Positions 1-12,795 of a stretch of DNA of 64,000 bases are shown here, piece after piece. A program made the position numbers and the translations under genes. The stretch is from Eriocheir sinensis (taxonomy: Eukaryota > Arthropoda > Malacostraca > Decapoda > Varunidae): assembly GCF_024679095.1 (NCBI RefSeq), contig NC_066518.1, positions 1,148,678 to 1,212,677 of the forward strand, given 5' to 3'. Positions within the stretch are counted from its first letter, which is position 1, and the number at the start of each line of letters is the position of its first letter. The notes beneath the pieces are model-generated. The model saw nothing but the letters and a program-made list of their open reading frames with translations, had not been told where the DNA came from and ran no database searches.

Positions 1-8
<8 letters not shown>

Positions 9-71
<63 letters not shown>
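9..71. repeat. (TC)n microsatellite at window edge
   Basis: A pure TC run of about 63 bp after C8; it may continue outside the window. Confidence 0.95.
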
Positions 72-75
<4 letters not shown>

Positions 76-148
76 AAGCCCAGAGGAGAAAACTCTATTA
101 TAGATGGACCACAAAGGCTGAAAGAAGTGCCGCCACGGGAATATACTT

Positions 149-607
149 TGTGTGTGTGTGTGTGTGTGTGTGTAAGTGAATCATAACAAAGAGAGCATGC
201 ACCGAGAAAAGTAAACCAAGCAAACAAGGACACAGAACAAAACGTCGCCACAAAAGAAAGAAAAGAACACAAAGGAACAATTCTAAAAAAATAAATAAAA
301 AAAAACTAACTGCATGAAGCCAGCAAGTGTTCATCTTTCCCTTACTTCACGAACAGCATCACTATTTTTTTTTAGAGAAATATCACCGAACACTTTAACA
401 CCCCTACTTAATTAACACACCTGACACCACCTTCCTCATCAGGGCCGAGCCAACACCACGCTCGGGCCCCTCCTTCCTCAGATCCACAGCAAAGAGGCTT
501 TTATTATAATCTTCCCATCCCACAAAATAACAAGATCGTCAGGGGGAAAGAAACTAGAAAGTCCACTCTCTCCTTTCATCAGAACACTGCCTCGAACGCT
601 GTGTATA

Positions 608-641
<34 letters not shown>

Positions 642-654
642 ATCGGAGAAATAT

Positions 655-706
<52 letters not shown>

Positions 707-964
707 TCACGCATAGCTACTGGTCTCGTGCGAGAGGGTGAAGAGGAGGACAGAGCAGAGGTATGATGACCACTTTCATCAATGCAGGACACGCCTAGCC
801 GAGCATGAAGACTAACTAACTGACAAACACATGGCAACAAGCCGACACAAGACAGACACCCACAGACAGACACACAGGCGGCCAGACAGTGATAGACAGA
901 TGAAAACAATAGCAATGATTCTACTATTCCATCATCCAGTGTGTGTGTGTGTGTGTGTGTGTGT
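149..964. repeat. Cluster of (GT)n and (CA)n microsatellites
   Basis: (GT)n at 149-173, 611-639 and 939-964, and (CA)n at 656-704, lie in otherwise unremarkable sequence. The facing (GT)n at 611 and (CA)n at 656 form an inverted pair able to fold. Confidence 0.9.
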
Positions 965-1389
965 TGCCGCCTCACTCCCACCCACTGCACCAACAAAGAG
1001 TGACACGCGCACGCGCAACAAAACGTAAATAAAGAGAAAGTAAATATGACGAAAGAGCCAAGTCGTCATTTCTGTGTGGAGGGCTTTTTTACGTGATGTG
1101 TTGGAGGAGGGGAAACGAGAAGAAAAAGACCGTTCACATAAGAATTTCCGAATAAAGAAATACTAGGCAAATATATATCTTTTTCACATTTCTTTCCTAT
1201 TTACTCTTCTTTGAATCTCGGCCTAGTGTTTACTCTTTCCTTGGCGGTGACTGCGCCCGTGTGTGTGAAGGGGGAGGGGCGAGGATCATGGCCGAACACA
1301 GTGACGGGGGAAAGGAGCGACGCGGAGTAGCGGCGGGAGAGGCACTGCGGCAGCCTCGAGGGACAACTCAGAGGGCGCTTGTGGGTACG

Positions 1390-1680
1390 TGACTGACGCG
1401 ACCGAGACAGACAGACGGAGAGACAGACAAGCAGACACCTATAAAGAGTGACTCCGGTGTTTTTAGGCTACTGAACAGGCAGCTCTCTCTTGTCCGCTCT
1501 ACCTGTTTCGTCTCCCACAATAACAAACAAAAAGAGACAAACAAATAGACAAACAGGGACACAGACAAACGAGAAGACAGCTACTGACCAACCGACAAAG
1601 GGAACGACAAACAGACAGACACAGAAAAGCAGATAGACAAAAAGACAGACAGACAGACAGACACAGACAAACAGGCTGAT
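1390..1680. repeat. Degenerate (GACA)n / (AAACAGAC)n region
   Basis: AGACAGACAG and ACAAACAGAC motifs recur throughout, densest at 1600-1672. Open frames here are low-complexity. Confidence 0.7.
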
Positions 1681-2009
1681 AGAAGAAATGAACCCTTTCT
1701 TTCCACACTTTTTTTTTTTCGTAAGCTACTTTGAAATCGTATCGGGAGATTTTTTTCTCTCTATTTTTATTCTCCTCCCACCACGATGGTGTTTTTCTCT
1801 TTCCTTGCCGCGAGGGCCGAGGCGAGCTGGCGGGGGGCGGGGGGGTGCAGCGGGGAGACGGGGGAGTAACGTTGTTTTAGTGGCGGGAGGAAGAGAGAGA
1901 ACGAGAGGAGTGAGGAGGGGGGGAGGGAGCAAAAGGAGTGTGTTCGGCCGGCGGGGAGCAGCTCAGCAGAATGGGGGAAGAGAGGCAGAGAAGAACGGAG
2001 ATAAGAGAT

Positions 2010-2345
2010 AAAGAAGCTTGGGAGGGGAAAGTTGGAGGAGAAATGGGAAGAGGTCGAAAACAGGGAAAGGTATAGAGCTAGGTAGAGAGAGGAAGGTGTT
2101 TAGAAAGAGGGGCATGGGGAGTGGTATCTACGGGAAACGAGGAGGAGGAGGAAAAAAGAAAAAAGAAGAAAAAGAAGATAAAAGAAAAAAGAAAAAGAAA
2201 AAGAAGAAAAGGAAGAAGAAAAAGAAAAAAGAAGAAAAAGTAGAAGAAGAAGAAGAAAAAGAGGAGGAGGAAGAGGAGGAGGAAGAAAAAGAAGAGAAGA
2301 AGGAGATAGCGGAAGAGGAAGAAGGAGGAAGAAAACGGACACAAA
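2010..2345. repeat. Polypurine GAA/AAG-rich tract
   Basis: Nearly pure A/G on the + strand (AGAAGAAAAAGAAG, GAGGAGGAAGAGGAG). Lysine/glutamate open frames in this block are artefacts of the repeat. Confidence 0.8.
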
Positions 2346-2650
2346 GCATAAAATAAAAAAGTGAACGAAAGAGAAAATGGGATAACAAATTCAGAGAGAA
2401 TATGGAGGAGGAGGAGGAGGAGGGAAAAATGGAACAGTGGGGAGAGAGGAGGGGAGAAGAAAGGAGGAGAGGGAATGGAAGGGGAGACTGGCGGCACGAC
2501 AAGTAAGACCTTCGAGCCAAGGCCGCGGGGAGCACTATTTTTACGAGTATTTTCATCTCTGCGGAAGTCAGTATGTTTTGTCTCGAGGCAAATTAAACCG
2601 GTATTATTTCCACCGAACCGAACCCGCTGGCGGCGAAACCGAGGGCGAGA

Positions 2651-2950
2651 GGAGGGGAGAAAAAGAGAAGGTTGAGTTAGAGACAGACAGAGAGAGAACC
2701 GGACGGGAAGAGAGGGAAGGAGAGGAGGGGAGAAAAAGAGAAGGTTGAGTTAGACAGACAGAGAGAGAAGCGGACGGGAAGAGAGGGAAGGAGAGGAGAG
2801 GAGAAAAAGAGAAGGTTGAGTTAAGAGACAGACAGAGAGAGAAGTGGACGGGAAGAGAGGGAAGGAGAGGAGGGGAGAAAAAGAGAAAGTTGAGTTAGAG
2901 ACAGACAGAGAGAGAGAAGTGGAGGGAAAGAGAGGGAGAGGGAGAGGGAG
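2651..2950. repeat. 73-bp polypurine minisatellite
   Basis: Four copies of a unit containing GAGTTAGAGACAGACAGAG, GACGGGAAGAGAGGGAAGG and GGGGAGAAAAAGAGAAGG start near 2672, 2746, 2818 and 2892, with few differences. Confidence 0.8.
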
Positions 2951-3432
2951 AAACAGAGAACTTTCCTGGATGTAATTGCGCCGAAAACTCTTACTTTATC
3001 AATTGGTTCTTTACACGGATAAACAAAGGCAGGCGGGTCGTCATGGGATACGCGCCTAACTCCTCTCCCCTTAGCAATTAAATAAGCCGAGTTGGGGACT
3101 GGGCGAAATATCCAGCAGTACCTACACGACCCGCCTCCCATAGTCCATCTGATAGCGGCCTCGAGCTGTCATGGAGAGGCAGGACCGCTTGCGACACACA
3201 TAGCTCTTGGATTAATTCGTAGATACAAGCTACTCTGTCGACCCTCCTTCCTCACCCACCAATCTATATGCAGATTAAACGCTCCAGGTGCCGAACCAAC
3301 ACCTGCTCCGAACTCGTATCTCAGGTCCTAAACGCACGCAGGTGAGGGTGGCGGACAGGGAAGATGCATGGCCGAGGGAGAACACTTGAAAGAACACGAC
3401 GCCCAGGCAATAAAATGAAGGATCTCCGCCTG

Positions 3433-3433
<1 letters not shown>

Positions 3434-3491
<58 letters not shown>

Positions 3492-3590
3492 CACATACAC
3501 ATATACATACACATGAACAAATAATCAAGCAATCATACATACATACATACTGGTACACAAGCATACATACATACATACATACATACGTAC
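3434..3590. repeat. (TC)n followed by (ATAC)n
   Basis: TC dinucleotides run over 3434-3488, then short ACATATAC sequence and CATA tetramers at 3532-3586. Confidence 0.9.
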
Positions 3591-4010
3591 ATACACACAG
3601 ACTATTGATTAACCCAGTCGCTAGTTGGTCTTATAAAACAGAGTAATTAAAAAGTTAACTGGCTAACTCGATGAACTTCCAAGCTGTTAAGAATGCTCGA
3701 GAACTTTTATTTGCTTAAGCCGTTGTAGACTCCTTTTCCCCCATTTTTCAGTCATAGTTTTTTCTTCAGGATGTTCCAATTTAGATGATTAGAGCTAACT
3801 TATTAATTCATCAAAAGTTGACTTTCAAACGCTGAAAAATGACAGACGCTTCCTAGAAATTAATCAAATTGTCTTCGACTATTCCTTAGCTTTTTTTATG
3901 TCCGTCTTGTTTCCGTAGTCTTCTTTGACGAAATCCAAAGCTGTTGTTTGAAATAATACTGATAAAGAAGGAATAAACTAAAACATGAAAACTCACATTA
4001 GAGCAGAAAC

Positions 4011-4013
<3 letters not shown>

Positions 4014-4067
<54 letters not shown>

Positions 4068-4245
4068 CGTGCGCGCCGGTACATTAGGCTAGTCTAACCC
4101 TGTAAAGGAGACGAGGGAGAGGACAACGGGAAGGGAAGATGAGGGAAATGAGGGGAGAGGGAGGGAGACGGAGGAACGAAAGAAGGGAACACAATGAGAC
4201 GTGGGGCGTTGCGACATGGTAAGGCGAGGCACGTGCCGAAAAGAA

Positions 4246-4293
<48 letters not shown>
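4014..4293. repeat. Two (GT)n arrays
   Basis: (GT)n at 4014-4064 and 4248-4293 flank a purine-rich 180-bp stretch. Confidence 0.9.
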
Positions 4294-4294
<1 letters not shown>

Positions 4295-6300
4295 GGGAAG
4301 AATCAATGTTTAAATCTCATATAGGCATAAAAGGGGAGTGAGGGGATGGGTACGCGGGGATTCTGGATAAATAGAAGGCTTTGGTAATGGAGGGGCCGGG
4401 AGGGAAGACAGGACAAAGGAGAAAGAGCATCCCTAATATAAAAAGGAGAATAATAATGATAGTGAGCAGAAATGGGGAAAATAAAAGTGAAAGAAGTTTG
4501 GACAAAGGCATAGAAGCATCCCTAATACAAAAAAACACAGAGGAGCAGGAGCATTGTTAATATAAAAAAAGAAAAGAAGAATGGACGTGAGCAGAAGTGG
4601 GGAAAAAAACTGAAAGAAGTCAGCGGCAAAATTCCTCGTACAACCTTGCCGTTAATAAAGCTTAAAGGAAGCACATACGAGGAACTTTGGACTTTCATCT
4701 ATTATTTCTATATATGGAGAGGTTGACAACAAAGAAAAAACGAAAAAGCCTGCTGATTAAATCTACACAAAAGTCAATAGCCAATTAATCGATAAGTATA
4801 CCACGAAGTACATGGCCGCTGCATTCACTCACGTCCACTACCGGCGTACCACGGAACAAAACTTTCTCCCCTCTTTCCCCACTCCTCTGTCTCCGCTGCC
4901 TGTCTAGTCCTGTTCGACCTCCCGGCTAATTTTCTAATCTTCCCTCCCTATCTGTCTCTTAGGGGGAACAAGCCAGAAAATTACCAGGGCCAACTGGAAT
5001 AGGCGAACTTTGGCACTACAAGAATTCTAATAACACTGAGCCGCTTTTATTATTGTAGTTTGGAGAACATTTTTGTAACTTATTTTCTTCGGCAATTTTC
5101 CCCGCCTGACTTTGTGTGGCCCACCACTGCTATTCTGTTTGTTTCTTTAAGATCGTGGCATCGTTCGCTTCAATTTAAATTCTTCATATTGGATTACACA
5201 TTTGAGTAATCACGATAATGTTTAAAAAAAAAAGGTTATATACAACAGTTTCTACTCGTCCCTCACAAATTTAGAAGTAATGATTCACTGATCAAAAATT
5301 TTGTATTTTGAATGTGATATAAATTAAGGCATAAACTGCTGTGAACACCACCACTAAAAACCAACAAGATGGCAAGGACGGGAGCAGCAGCATTGAATCT
5401 CGTAAATGCAGACTAAGCACGGTGTGGAGGGATGATTCTTAATATATTTTTGTCGCCAGTGGTTTATTTATTACACTTATCTATTACATTTCTTATTGAA
5501 AGTTGAACGGACGAGGCTTTGATTATGTATTGACATTATAACGAAGCCATTCACATATTTGCTTCACTTAACTTTTGAAAAAGAATCATAATTATGATTT
5601 TAACTGTAGTTTAAATAGAATCTTTTCATGAACAGCGTCACCATGCATGTAAGCTAAATCACTTCATAATATAGCACATGGTGCAGAACTACATCTGTGA
5701 CCTAACAAATCATTGAAATTTAAATAAAATAAAAGACAACCTGTCAAACATAGAATTCAATTACCCACTGGAGTAGTCAATATGTGATATATGTGACCTA
5801 ATAGGGAACATTTTATTTTATCATATTAAATAAGATATGCATACCGGAGCAGGTCTTTAAAAGCAATGGTTCTGTTTTCGCTGCAGAGTGAAGTGAGTTC
5901 AATTCCCCATTAACTCCGCCCCACACAAACAGAGCGTCAAATTATCTGCCAACCCAGCAACACTACAAGACGCCGGCAACGGGCCAGACGTGTCAGCATC
6001 ACCAATTCACAAAGAGAAATATTTTAATTATCACATGACAGAGAAACAGGATCCTATGAAATGAAATCAAATCAAATAACACGAACAAATTACTGTACGT
6101 CTCACGAAAATATATTCAAATCCTACTAAAACAGGCATTTGAAGTGACGGTACTTCTGAAGCATGGTGATGTGTAGTTATTACAATCCCACCTCATTCCC
6201 CACACCCCAACCAAACAGCGAAACAACATGCGTGTCTCATAAAAAAAGGAATCTATCTTCCACAAAGACAGTGAAGCAGCGATATCGTCTCTGAAGAAAG
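4294..6300. other. Non-coding, AT-rich, no feature seen
   Basis: No open frame, splice-like exon or repeat of note was found. Short imperfect repeats occur at 4430-4620 (CATCCCTAATATAAAAA, GAGCAGAARTGGGGAAAA). Confidence 0.5.
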
Positions 6301-6308
6301 GTGACGGA

Positions 6309-6640
6309 AAGGGGTGGGCAAATGATCAGTTTGCGGGGGCGGCTTCTTGAAGGACCCGCGTTCTAGTCCCGCCCGACGCTACAAGCAGACATTTTTCGGT
6401 CATGGACGAGTGGCCTAAGACTACCCACATGTTCCCCTCAAGACCACCTATCAACCTGGACTCTAGACTAACTCCTTAAAGAGAATAAAAAATGAACTCC
6501 GGGGGACAACCTAAGCCAAGCATGATGGCACCATTATAAAACACTTTACTGCGCTATAAAACACTTGCCTGCGCCATAAAGGGCTGGAGCCGGCCATCAA
6601 GCCCCTGCAAGAAAGCCTACCGGTGCCATAGTAAAAAAAT
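6309..6640 (+). mobile_element. SINE family A, longest copy, with tRNA-like head
   Basis: The head carries a pol III A-box-like TGGGCAAATGATCAG and a B-box-like GCGTTCTAGTCCC at 6358-6370. A body with CCTATCAACCTGGACTC and GGGCTGGAGCCGGCCATCAA follows, and the element ends CCGGTGCCATAGTAAAAAAA. Two further partial copies are in the window. The layout (tRNA head, unrelated body, A tail) is that of a tRNA-derived SINE of a type common in decapods. Confidence 0.75.
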
Positions 6641-6929
6641 CGATCCCCCCCTCCCCCTCCCCTCTACACACACAGCTCACACAGCCCAACGAACAGCGTC
6701 AAACGAATTTGTCTCCCAGTCCAACGGCGCTACAAAGGCACCTGCGACGAGCGTTCTTCGGCCGATAATTAAATGAAAAAGTTTACATTTCCTTTCATCA
6801 TTGGCAGCCATTTTAGCTGACGCACGTTCACCAAAGGGCAAGATTACGAAATATGAGGAAAAGTGACCAGTGTGAACGAAATGGTGGCGAATAAAGACAG
6901 GAGAAAAAAAAGGATAATAGAGAAGAAAA

Positions 6930-6954
6930 AGAAGATGATGATGATGATGATGAT

Positions 6955-6991
<37 letters not shown>

Positions 6992-7090
6992 GAAGAGGAG
7001 GAAAAGGAGGAAGAGGAGGAAGAAGAAGAAGAAGAAGAAGAAGAAGAAGAAGAAGAGGAGGAGGAGGAGGAGGAGGACGAGTAGGCGGAG
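6930..7090. repeat. (GAT)n then (GGA/GAA)n trinucleotide tract
   Basis: GATGATGATG at 6933-6953 leads into about 125 bp of GAGGAA/GAAGAA/GAGGAG. The glutamate and serine open frames over it are repeat artefacts. Confidence 0.85.
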
Positions 7091-8890
7091 GAGGAGAAGG
7101 CCGAAAAGTACGAGCCGCAGATTCGTTTCATTCCTCAAAATCGTTCCTTTTTATTCATTAGCTTCATGCTGATGCAATAAAATGTCTCGAATACCTCTTC
7201 TCGGCACACCGGATCCTCGATTCAATTTCTATGACTCTACGGAAAATTGATTTCGCGGTTCAACTATTTTCAATCGAGCCGTTTTTAATAATATTCTAAA
7301 TTACCGCAGTGTAATAGTTATCAAAGTCACCACACAGTATGAGTGCCCAGCAACAGAAAGCTAAACGAAATATTAAAATATCCAATATAAATATACACAA
7401 GAGGTGAAAATTGGAAGAAATTTCGAAGCCTTCACACAGAAGGGGCAGTCAGGTCTTCCTAACATGGGCCACACGGGTGACCTAAACGTGACCTTGAGTG
7501 ACCTGGCCTTACACTACTAACCTCTCTGGACTAGCCAAAGGTTCATGTAAGTACATATTTGCAAGCTATGCTTTACTATTTGATCTGTATGGTGCAGTGC
7601 AGTGTACATCACAAAACTGAATTTCTCAAAACTGATTTTTTCGCATATATATAACGGGAAATACTTTAGCGGGGTTTTTTTTTTTGCGATTTTGAAAATT
7701 GTTTGCAATATGTTTCTGCCTTGGGTATCTACAAAGATAAGCACTGTCAGGCCTTATTTCCACCTTGAGTAGGACCGGAAAACTGAGAGCAGCAGTCGAG
7801 TAAAAAAAAACTTCCACCGTAAATGTAAATCCTAAACGTGTGAGTAATATTCGAAATAGCATGATATGATTTAATCCCATGCTAGGCTATTTCGAGTATT
7901 ACTAATGTGATTAACATGCGGTAAATTAGTAAAATGCCTATCCTTGCACTTACAGAGCTAGATTTATGAAACAATTCATTATGTCATTCACAAGAAGACT
8001 ATAGATAGTAAGAGAACGCTCCATAAACACAAGAAGACTATAGATAGTAAGAGAACGCTACAGAGATATTAGGCTATACCTACTAAACCACATAGCTATT
8101 AGGCTATGAAACTATTATCACAATCTAATGCTTAGTTGAATTATGATTGAGGTGCATCAAATATCATAAAACTAACCAATCATGTAAATAAACTTATGCA
8201 GCAGGTTACTCCTTTCTCTTACCTTACCTGAGGGGTGAGGGTCACGTGGACACCCGCGCCGTTCCTCCAGCGGATGACCTTTTTCTAATGTCCAATATGT
8301 CTCGAAATACCACACCGAAAATTTAATTGCGGGACCTGAACACTTAAATCGCGATAATCTAATCAAATCATGGGTGCCTTGGTTAACATTCGAGGCCAAA
8401 TGGGTAAGAATAAAGACTATTCCTCACAGCGCAGGACGCACACACAACCCTCATAGTGGAGGGTGACAGACTGCCAGTGCAGCATTGCCATTTGCCAGGT
8501 TCTCAACTTCCCATAACCATATTTCCCTAGGTGAGCCCTCAAAATTTCCCTTTTCACCATAAAAATTCCTGTTTCTCCCATTTTCCTAAATATCTTAGTG
8601 TACACCAAGCACTTGCGTTTACCAGGAGGGATTTCACTTGTCACTGTTACTTTCCTTTGAAGCCATATCCGCAAAAGGGTCTCCTTGTCTTGTTGAACAA
8701 GGGAACTGATTGTCTCCCCCCTGAGCCCCCTCTCCCTCTCCCTCCGTCCCTCCTCCAGCCACTCGGTACAGGAACTGACCCTGTATTTCATGATTTCATC
8801 CCACGCCTCTCCCTCCCTCCCTCCCCAGCCACTCGCACAAAGTACGGGAACTGATCGTGTATTGTCCCCCCCTCTCCCTCTCTCTTCAGC
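7091..8890. other. Non-coding region with a short direct repeat
   Basis: The only structure seen is a 31-bp direct repeat (ACAAGAAGACTATAGATAGT...) at 7990 and 8029. The 8700-8890 part has two copies of a CTCCCTC..CCAGCCACTCG..ACGGGAACTGA-like unit. Confidence 0.5.
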
Positions 8891-8893
8891 ACC

Positions 8894-8896
<3 letters not shown>

Positions 8897-8935
<39 letters not shown>
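8897..8935. repeat. (CT)n microsatellite
   Basis: A pure CT run of about 39 bp. Confidence 0.9.
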
Positions 8936-8938
<3 letters not shown>

Positions 8939-8999
8939 GGTATTTTCGTGTATTTTTCATGGAGTAGAGTAGACTTGCCGTGTCACTGCCAGAACGACC

Positions 9000-9484
9000 G
9001 TGTGGAATTATCTCCAATTTTCCAGTTCTATCAGATTTTCCCTAAATTTGTGCCAATTTTGAAATTTCTTCACTTTTTCCTTCCATGGGTCCATTTTTCC
9101 CTAGAAAAGGGAAATCTCCCAAAACCTGGCAACACTGTGCAGCCAGTGTTAGGGACTTAAGGTTGCCACTTGCGATACTTTCAGATGGGAATTAATGCGT
9201 TTTTCCATCGAAATTATCATACATTATAAAAATTCAATAATACAGTTAAGCGTTTCTTGCCAGTACCCTGGGTATGTATTGGAAACTTTCTGTAATAATT
9301 ATTTCCATCCGAATGATACCAGCGTCCCAATACCAGAGTATTTTTAACACTTTGCAGCTTTAAAATCAGGGTAGCCCTACCCCATTAATATATCCATCAT
9401 TACAAAAACTTTTACAACGTAAGGTAATACATGTCATTTTAGAAAATCAATATGGTAAAGGGCAAGTTTGGGGTATACGCTATA
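9000..9484. other. No feature seen
   Basis: AT-rich unique sequence without convincing exons. Confidence 0.4.
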
Positions 9485-9550
9485 GCTACGCTTGGCCTCG
9501 GTGCTCATATCTGTCGCATTGGTCCTTGAGCCAGTATGGGTAAGAACTCA
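9485..9550 (-). mobile_element. Decayed fragment like the 3' end of SINE family C
   Basis: The + strand reads GGCCTCGGTGCTCATATCTG and then a GAGCCAGTATGGGTAAG block. This parallels GGCCTCCGTGCTAATCTTTG and CTGTAGTGGGTAA at the end of the family C SINE. Only about 60 bp align and no head is present. Confidence 0.3.
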
Positions 9551-10035
9551 ATACACCAGGATTCTAGAAAACTTACGGACACAAGAATAAATAACCATAA
9601 CGTTATATGTGCTTGCAAAACTCAATAATCAGTAATCATTACTCACTTTCAACTTCAAGATTATCCTCGTTTTTGTTGTTGTTTAGTTGTGGAACAACTG
9701 TGCACGATTATAGTTTGGACAAGCATATCTTTAGAGGGAGTAAATTTAGCACTGTCATAAAAACACACGAAACGGTCCTGTGTTCAAGTTCTACACCGGC
9801 ACCCCCGTGGAATCGTAGTTTTGATACAATTTAATCACTCCTTTCACGGTCCATTGTTGTAGGTTAACAACTCAAATTATTTTCGTGTGCATTCCTGTTC
9901 AAAGAAACTGCAGGAATTTTTCTTGTGACTTCTTCATATATTCGTGAATGAATGACTGCAAACTCACCTCATCAAGTAAAACGGCTGCTAATAAATGGAT
10001 ATACTGACTATACTGACGGAGATGTGGATGATGAC
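9551..10035. other. No feature seen
   Basis: AT-rich unique sequence. The short open frames present have no recognisable composition. Confidence 0.4.
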
Positions 10036-10098
10036 TGTGGTGGTGGTGGTGGTGGAGGTGGTGGTGGTGGTGATGACGGCAGTGGTGGTGGTGGCGAA
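10036..10098. repeat. (GGT)n-rich tract
   Basis: GGTGGTGGTGG repeats with GAC interruptions. Confidence 0.85.
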
Positions 10099-10556
10099 AA
10101 CCGTCACTTATCCCATCATAGCTACCCAACAAAATCAGCACAACAACAGCCATGTACTCACCCTGCGACACGCGCGGTCTCCTCCCTCCCTCCCTCCACC
10201 GACCGCCACCAGCAAGTGAGTCACCGGCAAAGTCTGGAAATTAATGGACGTTATATAGCGATAATAATTTCCCCTCACAATGACGATACCGACAGCCACT
10301 TTAGTCCTGCAAGATAAGCCTAAAATATCAAAGCACGAAAACGGGCCTGGCTGGGTAGAGGAAGTTATACAGCCTCCCTGAGCCCCGCTGGTGCCTTTGG
10401 CTACACTGGCGCGGCGGGCGGGCAGTGCGTGGGGGCAAGTCAAGTTCGTGGACCGCCCCACGGCCCCCACCAAACTGTTGACTTTGTGCCGCTGAAAGGC
10501 CGCACTAAATAAACACACTAATTCATACAAATTCATACATGCATTGATAAATATTG

Positions 10557-10575
10557 TCTGTTTGTTTGTTTGTTT

Positions 10576-10644
<69 letters not shown>

Positions 10645-10710
10645 CACCACCACTACGACCACCACCACCACCACCACTACCACCCATCGCTACCACCACT
10701 ACCACCAGAG
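10557..10710. repeat. (GTTT)n, (TC)n and (ACC)n compound repeat
   Basis: GTTTGTTTGTTT at 10558-10576, TC run at 10578-10636, ACACAC, then ACCACCACC at 10645-10712. Confidence 0.9.
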
Positions 10711-10921
10711 GGCTCCTATACCACGACAACCTTCCGCTAACCATAAAACTCCCGGACACACGAGGCTGACCCAGAAAGCGAACAGACCTTGCAATCTCTA
10801 AACTTTACAGATAATTTCCGAAACAAAAGCGTGTGAATTACGATAATAATAACTTGACTCATGCGAGGAAACAAAAAATTATGCTTGACGCGGACAGCAT
10901 GATTTTTTTTTTTTTGCTGAT

Positions 10922-11044
10922 TGTGTGTGTGTGTGTGTGTGTGTGTGAAGTGTTGCCTTTGAGAATCAGAAATATGTAAATCGTGCAATATTTTCTTCTA
11001 AATTATTGTAGAACAGTTAAAAGTAAGATTCCATGACAGTAAAC

Positions 11045-11107
<63 letters not shown>

Positions 11108-11240
11108 CTAATTTATTGTTCTGAAGCTTCATACTTATGGACGAATTGGCAACTCGTGAACATGAGACATTATTTTTATAAGAAAGTTATCGTATCTAAA
11201 ACTATTCGAAGCACGAACACACACACACACACACACACAC
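10922..11240. repeat. (TG)n, (CT)n and (AC)n microsatellites
   Basis: (TG)n at 10922-10947, (CT)n at 11048-11105 and (AC)n at 11217-11240. Confidence 0.9.
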
Positions 11241-11339
11241 TACTTACATTAATACTTCGGGGAGAGCTCCTATCTGATATCCCACGAGATGCTGCTGACT
11301 ATCAAAGTTACGCCCGAGAGTAACTTTTGCCGGCGCGGG

Positions 11340-11775
11340 GCGGCACGGAGGAAAAAAACGACGTCAGATCACAAGGGAGACGGAGGCAGCGAGAGACAGG
11401 AGGAAAGGAGGAAGAAGAACGTGTTGGGGGGAGACGTGGAAAAGTGCAAGTTGTAGAAAGAAAGAGAAAAGGAGTAGAAAAGAGGGATGGAGTGCAAGGG
11501 AATGTGGAAAGAAAGAGAAAAAGAGAAGGGAAGAGGGGAGGAAGAAGAGAACGTCGAGAGATGTGGAAATGTGTGGAGAAAAGGAGAATAGGGGGAGGAA
11601 GAGAAGAGTTTTGAGGAGAGATGCGGAACAGTGCAAGATGTGGAAAGAAAGGAGAAGGAAAAAAAGGAATGTGGCGAAGGAAGGGGAAGGGTAATTAAGG
11701 AGAAATGTGGAAAAGTGCAAAATGTGGAAAGAAATAGAAGAGAAGGAAAGAGGGATGTGGAGAAATGGAAGGAAG
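11340..11775. repeat. Polypurine degenerate tandem repeat
   Basis: GTGCAAGWTGTGGAAAGAAA and GAGATGTGGAAA-like blocks recur at roughly 70-100 bp spacing in A/G-rich DNA. Confidence 0.6.
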
Positions 11776-12509
11776 CCACAGTGGTATAATTATGTGGTTG
11801 TAATAAGTTACTAAATATTACTGGTTTCCTCTCCTAGGCCATGAAGCCACGTAGTCCTGTTTGGGTGGTTGCTAACAGTCAGTAGTCCGCTGAATAAACT
11901 GAGAGGCCAGCCAGTCAGTCATTTTATACATCACTCAGTAAATCATGCACATAGACATTTATTCTAGTTCCATACTAAATATGTACTTCTATCATCTAGT
12001 TAGGCCGTATTCAGAAGATTGCCGCTCATTACATTTACGAGGAAACAAATAATAACTCCGTTACGTCAATCAGTCAGTCACACGCGTCAAAAATGCAGCA
12101 GGTAGACGGCATTGGTACTGGAAGGGAGCAGTAGAGGCGATGAGGGGAGGATAGCACTATTGGTGGAAACGAAGAAAATGACCAAAACAATGGCTTTGCT
12201 ACTCGTTTTGTACGGGCTTCCCTTCTTGGGGGAGTAAGTGATTCAACTGAATTCACACTGAAGTTACACACTTCTGATTCCCCACTCTGGCATTAGTCAT
12301 CATGCTCTGTAAATAAGTACAAAATCATTCACTTAATTATCATGTTCATTTATAAAGGTGTCACTTCTAATTTACACAGTTGTTAATAAATTCGTTCACT
12401 GTCTAGACCACATCCGTCATCATTTGTATATCACGATTATATATTAACAAGTTCTAGTCGGTCTTGTGGTTTGCACACAATTGCCAGTCAATCCCTTAGT
12501 AGTCTATAG
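11776..12509. other. No feature seen
   Basis: Unique AT-rich sequence with no exon-like frame. Confidence 0.4.
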
Positions 12510-12795
12510 CAGGGCTACTCAACTGGCGGCCCGCGGTCCGAATCCGGACCTTCTGAGTGTTGTCGCTGGACCCTGACTCCAGGAGTAGAAAATAGTTAAA
12601 TAACATAAATGTCCTGGCGATGAATTTTTGCAAGTCTATTTCCTCGACAGAATCCATTGCCAGGCCATTCATGTTATTTAATTATATTTTATTCTACTCC
12701 TGGACCCTGGGGTCCAGTTGCAGTATTATCCGGACCTCTGCATACATTTGAACTTGTCTAACTGAACCTTTGCTCTTAAAAGTTGAGCAGCCCGT
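12510..12795. mobile_element. hAT-like element with large internal palindrome
   Basis: It starts CAGGGCTACTCAACTGGCGG, then CCCGCGGTCC, a start typical of hAT elements, and ends AGTTGAGCAGCCC, the inverted counterpart of GGGCTACTCAACT. Inside, CCAGGAGTAGAAAATA..GTTAAATAACATAAATGTCCTGGC is answered by an inverted copy ending TCTACTCCTGG, making a stem of about 40 bp. Target duplications are not clear. Confidence 0.65.

Noticed and set aside
2078..2556. Open frames up to 142 codons rich in F, L and S
   Set aside because: They are the reverse reading of the polypurine GAA tract.
6677..7138. 153-codon frame with leucine, phenylalanine and histidine runs
   Set aside because: It translates the (GGA/GAA)n and (GAT)n repeats.
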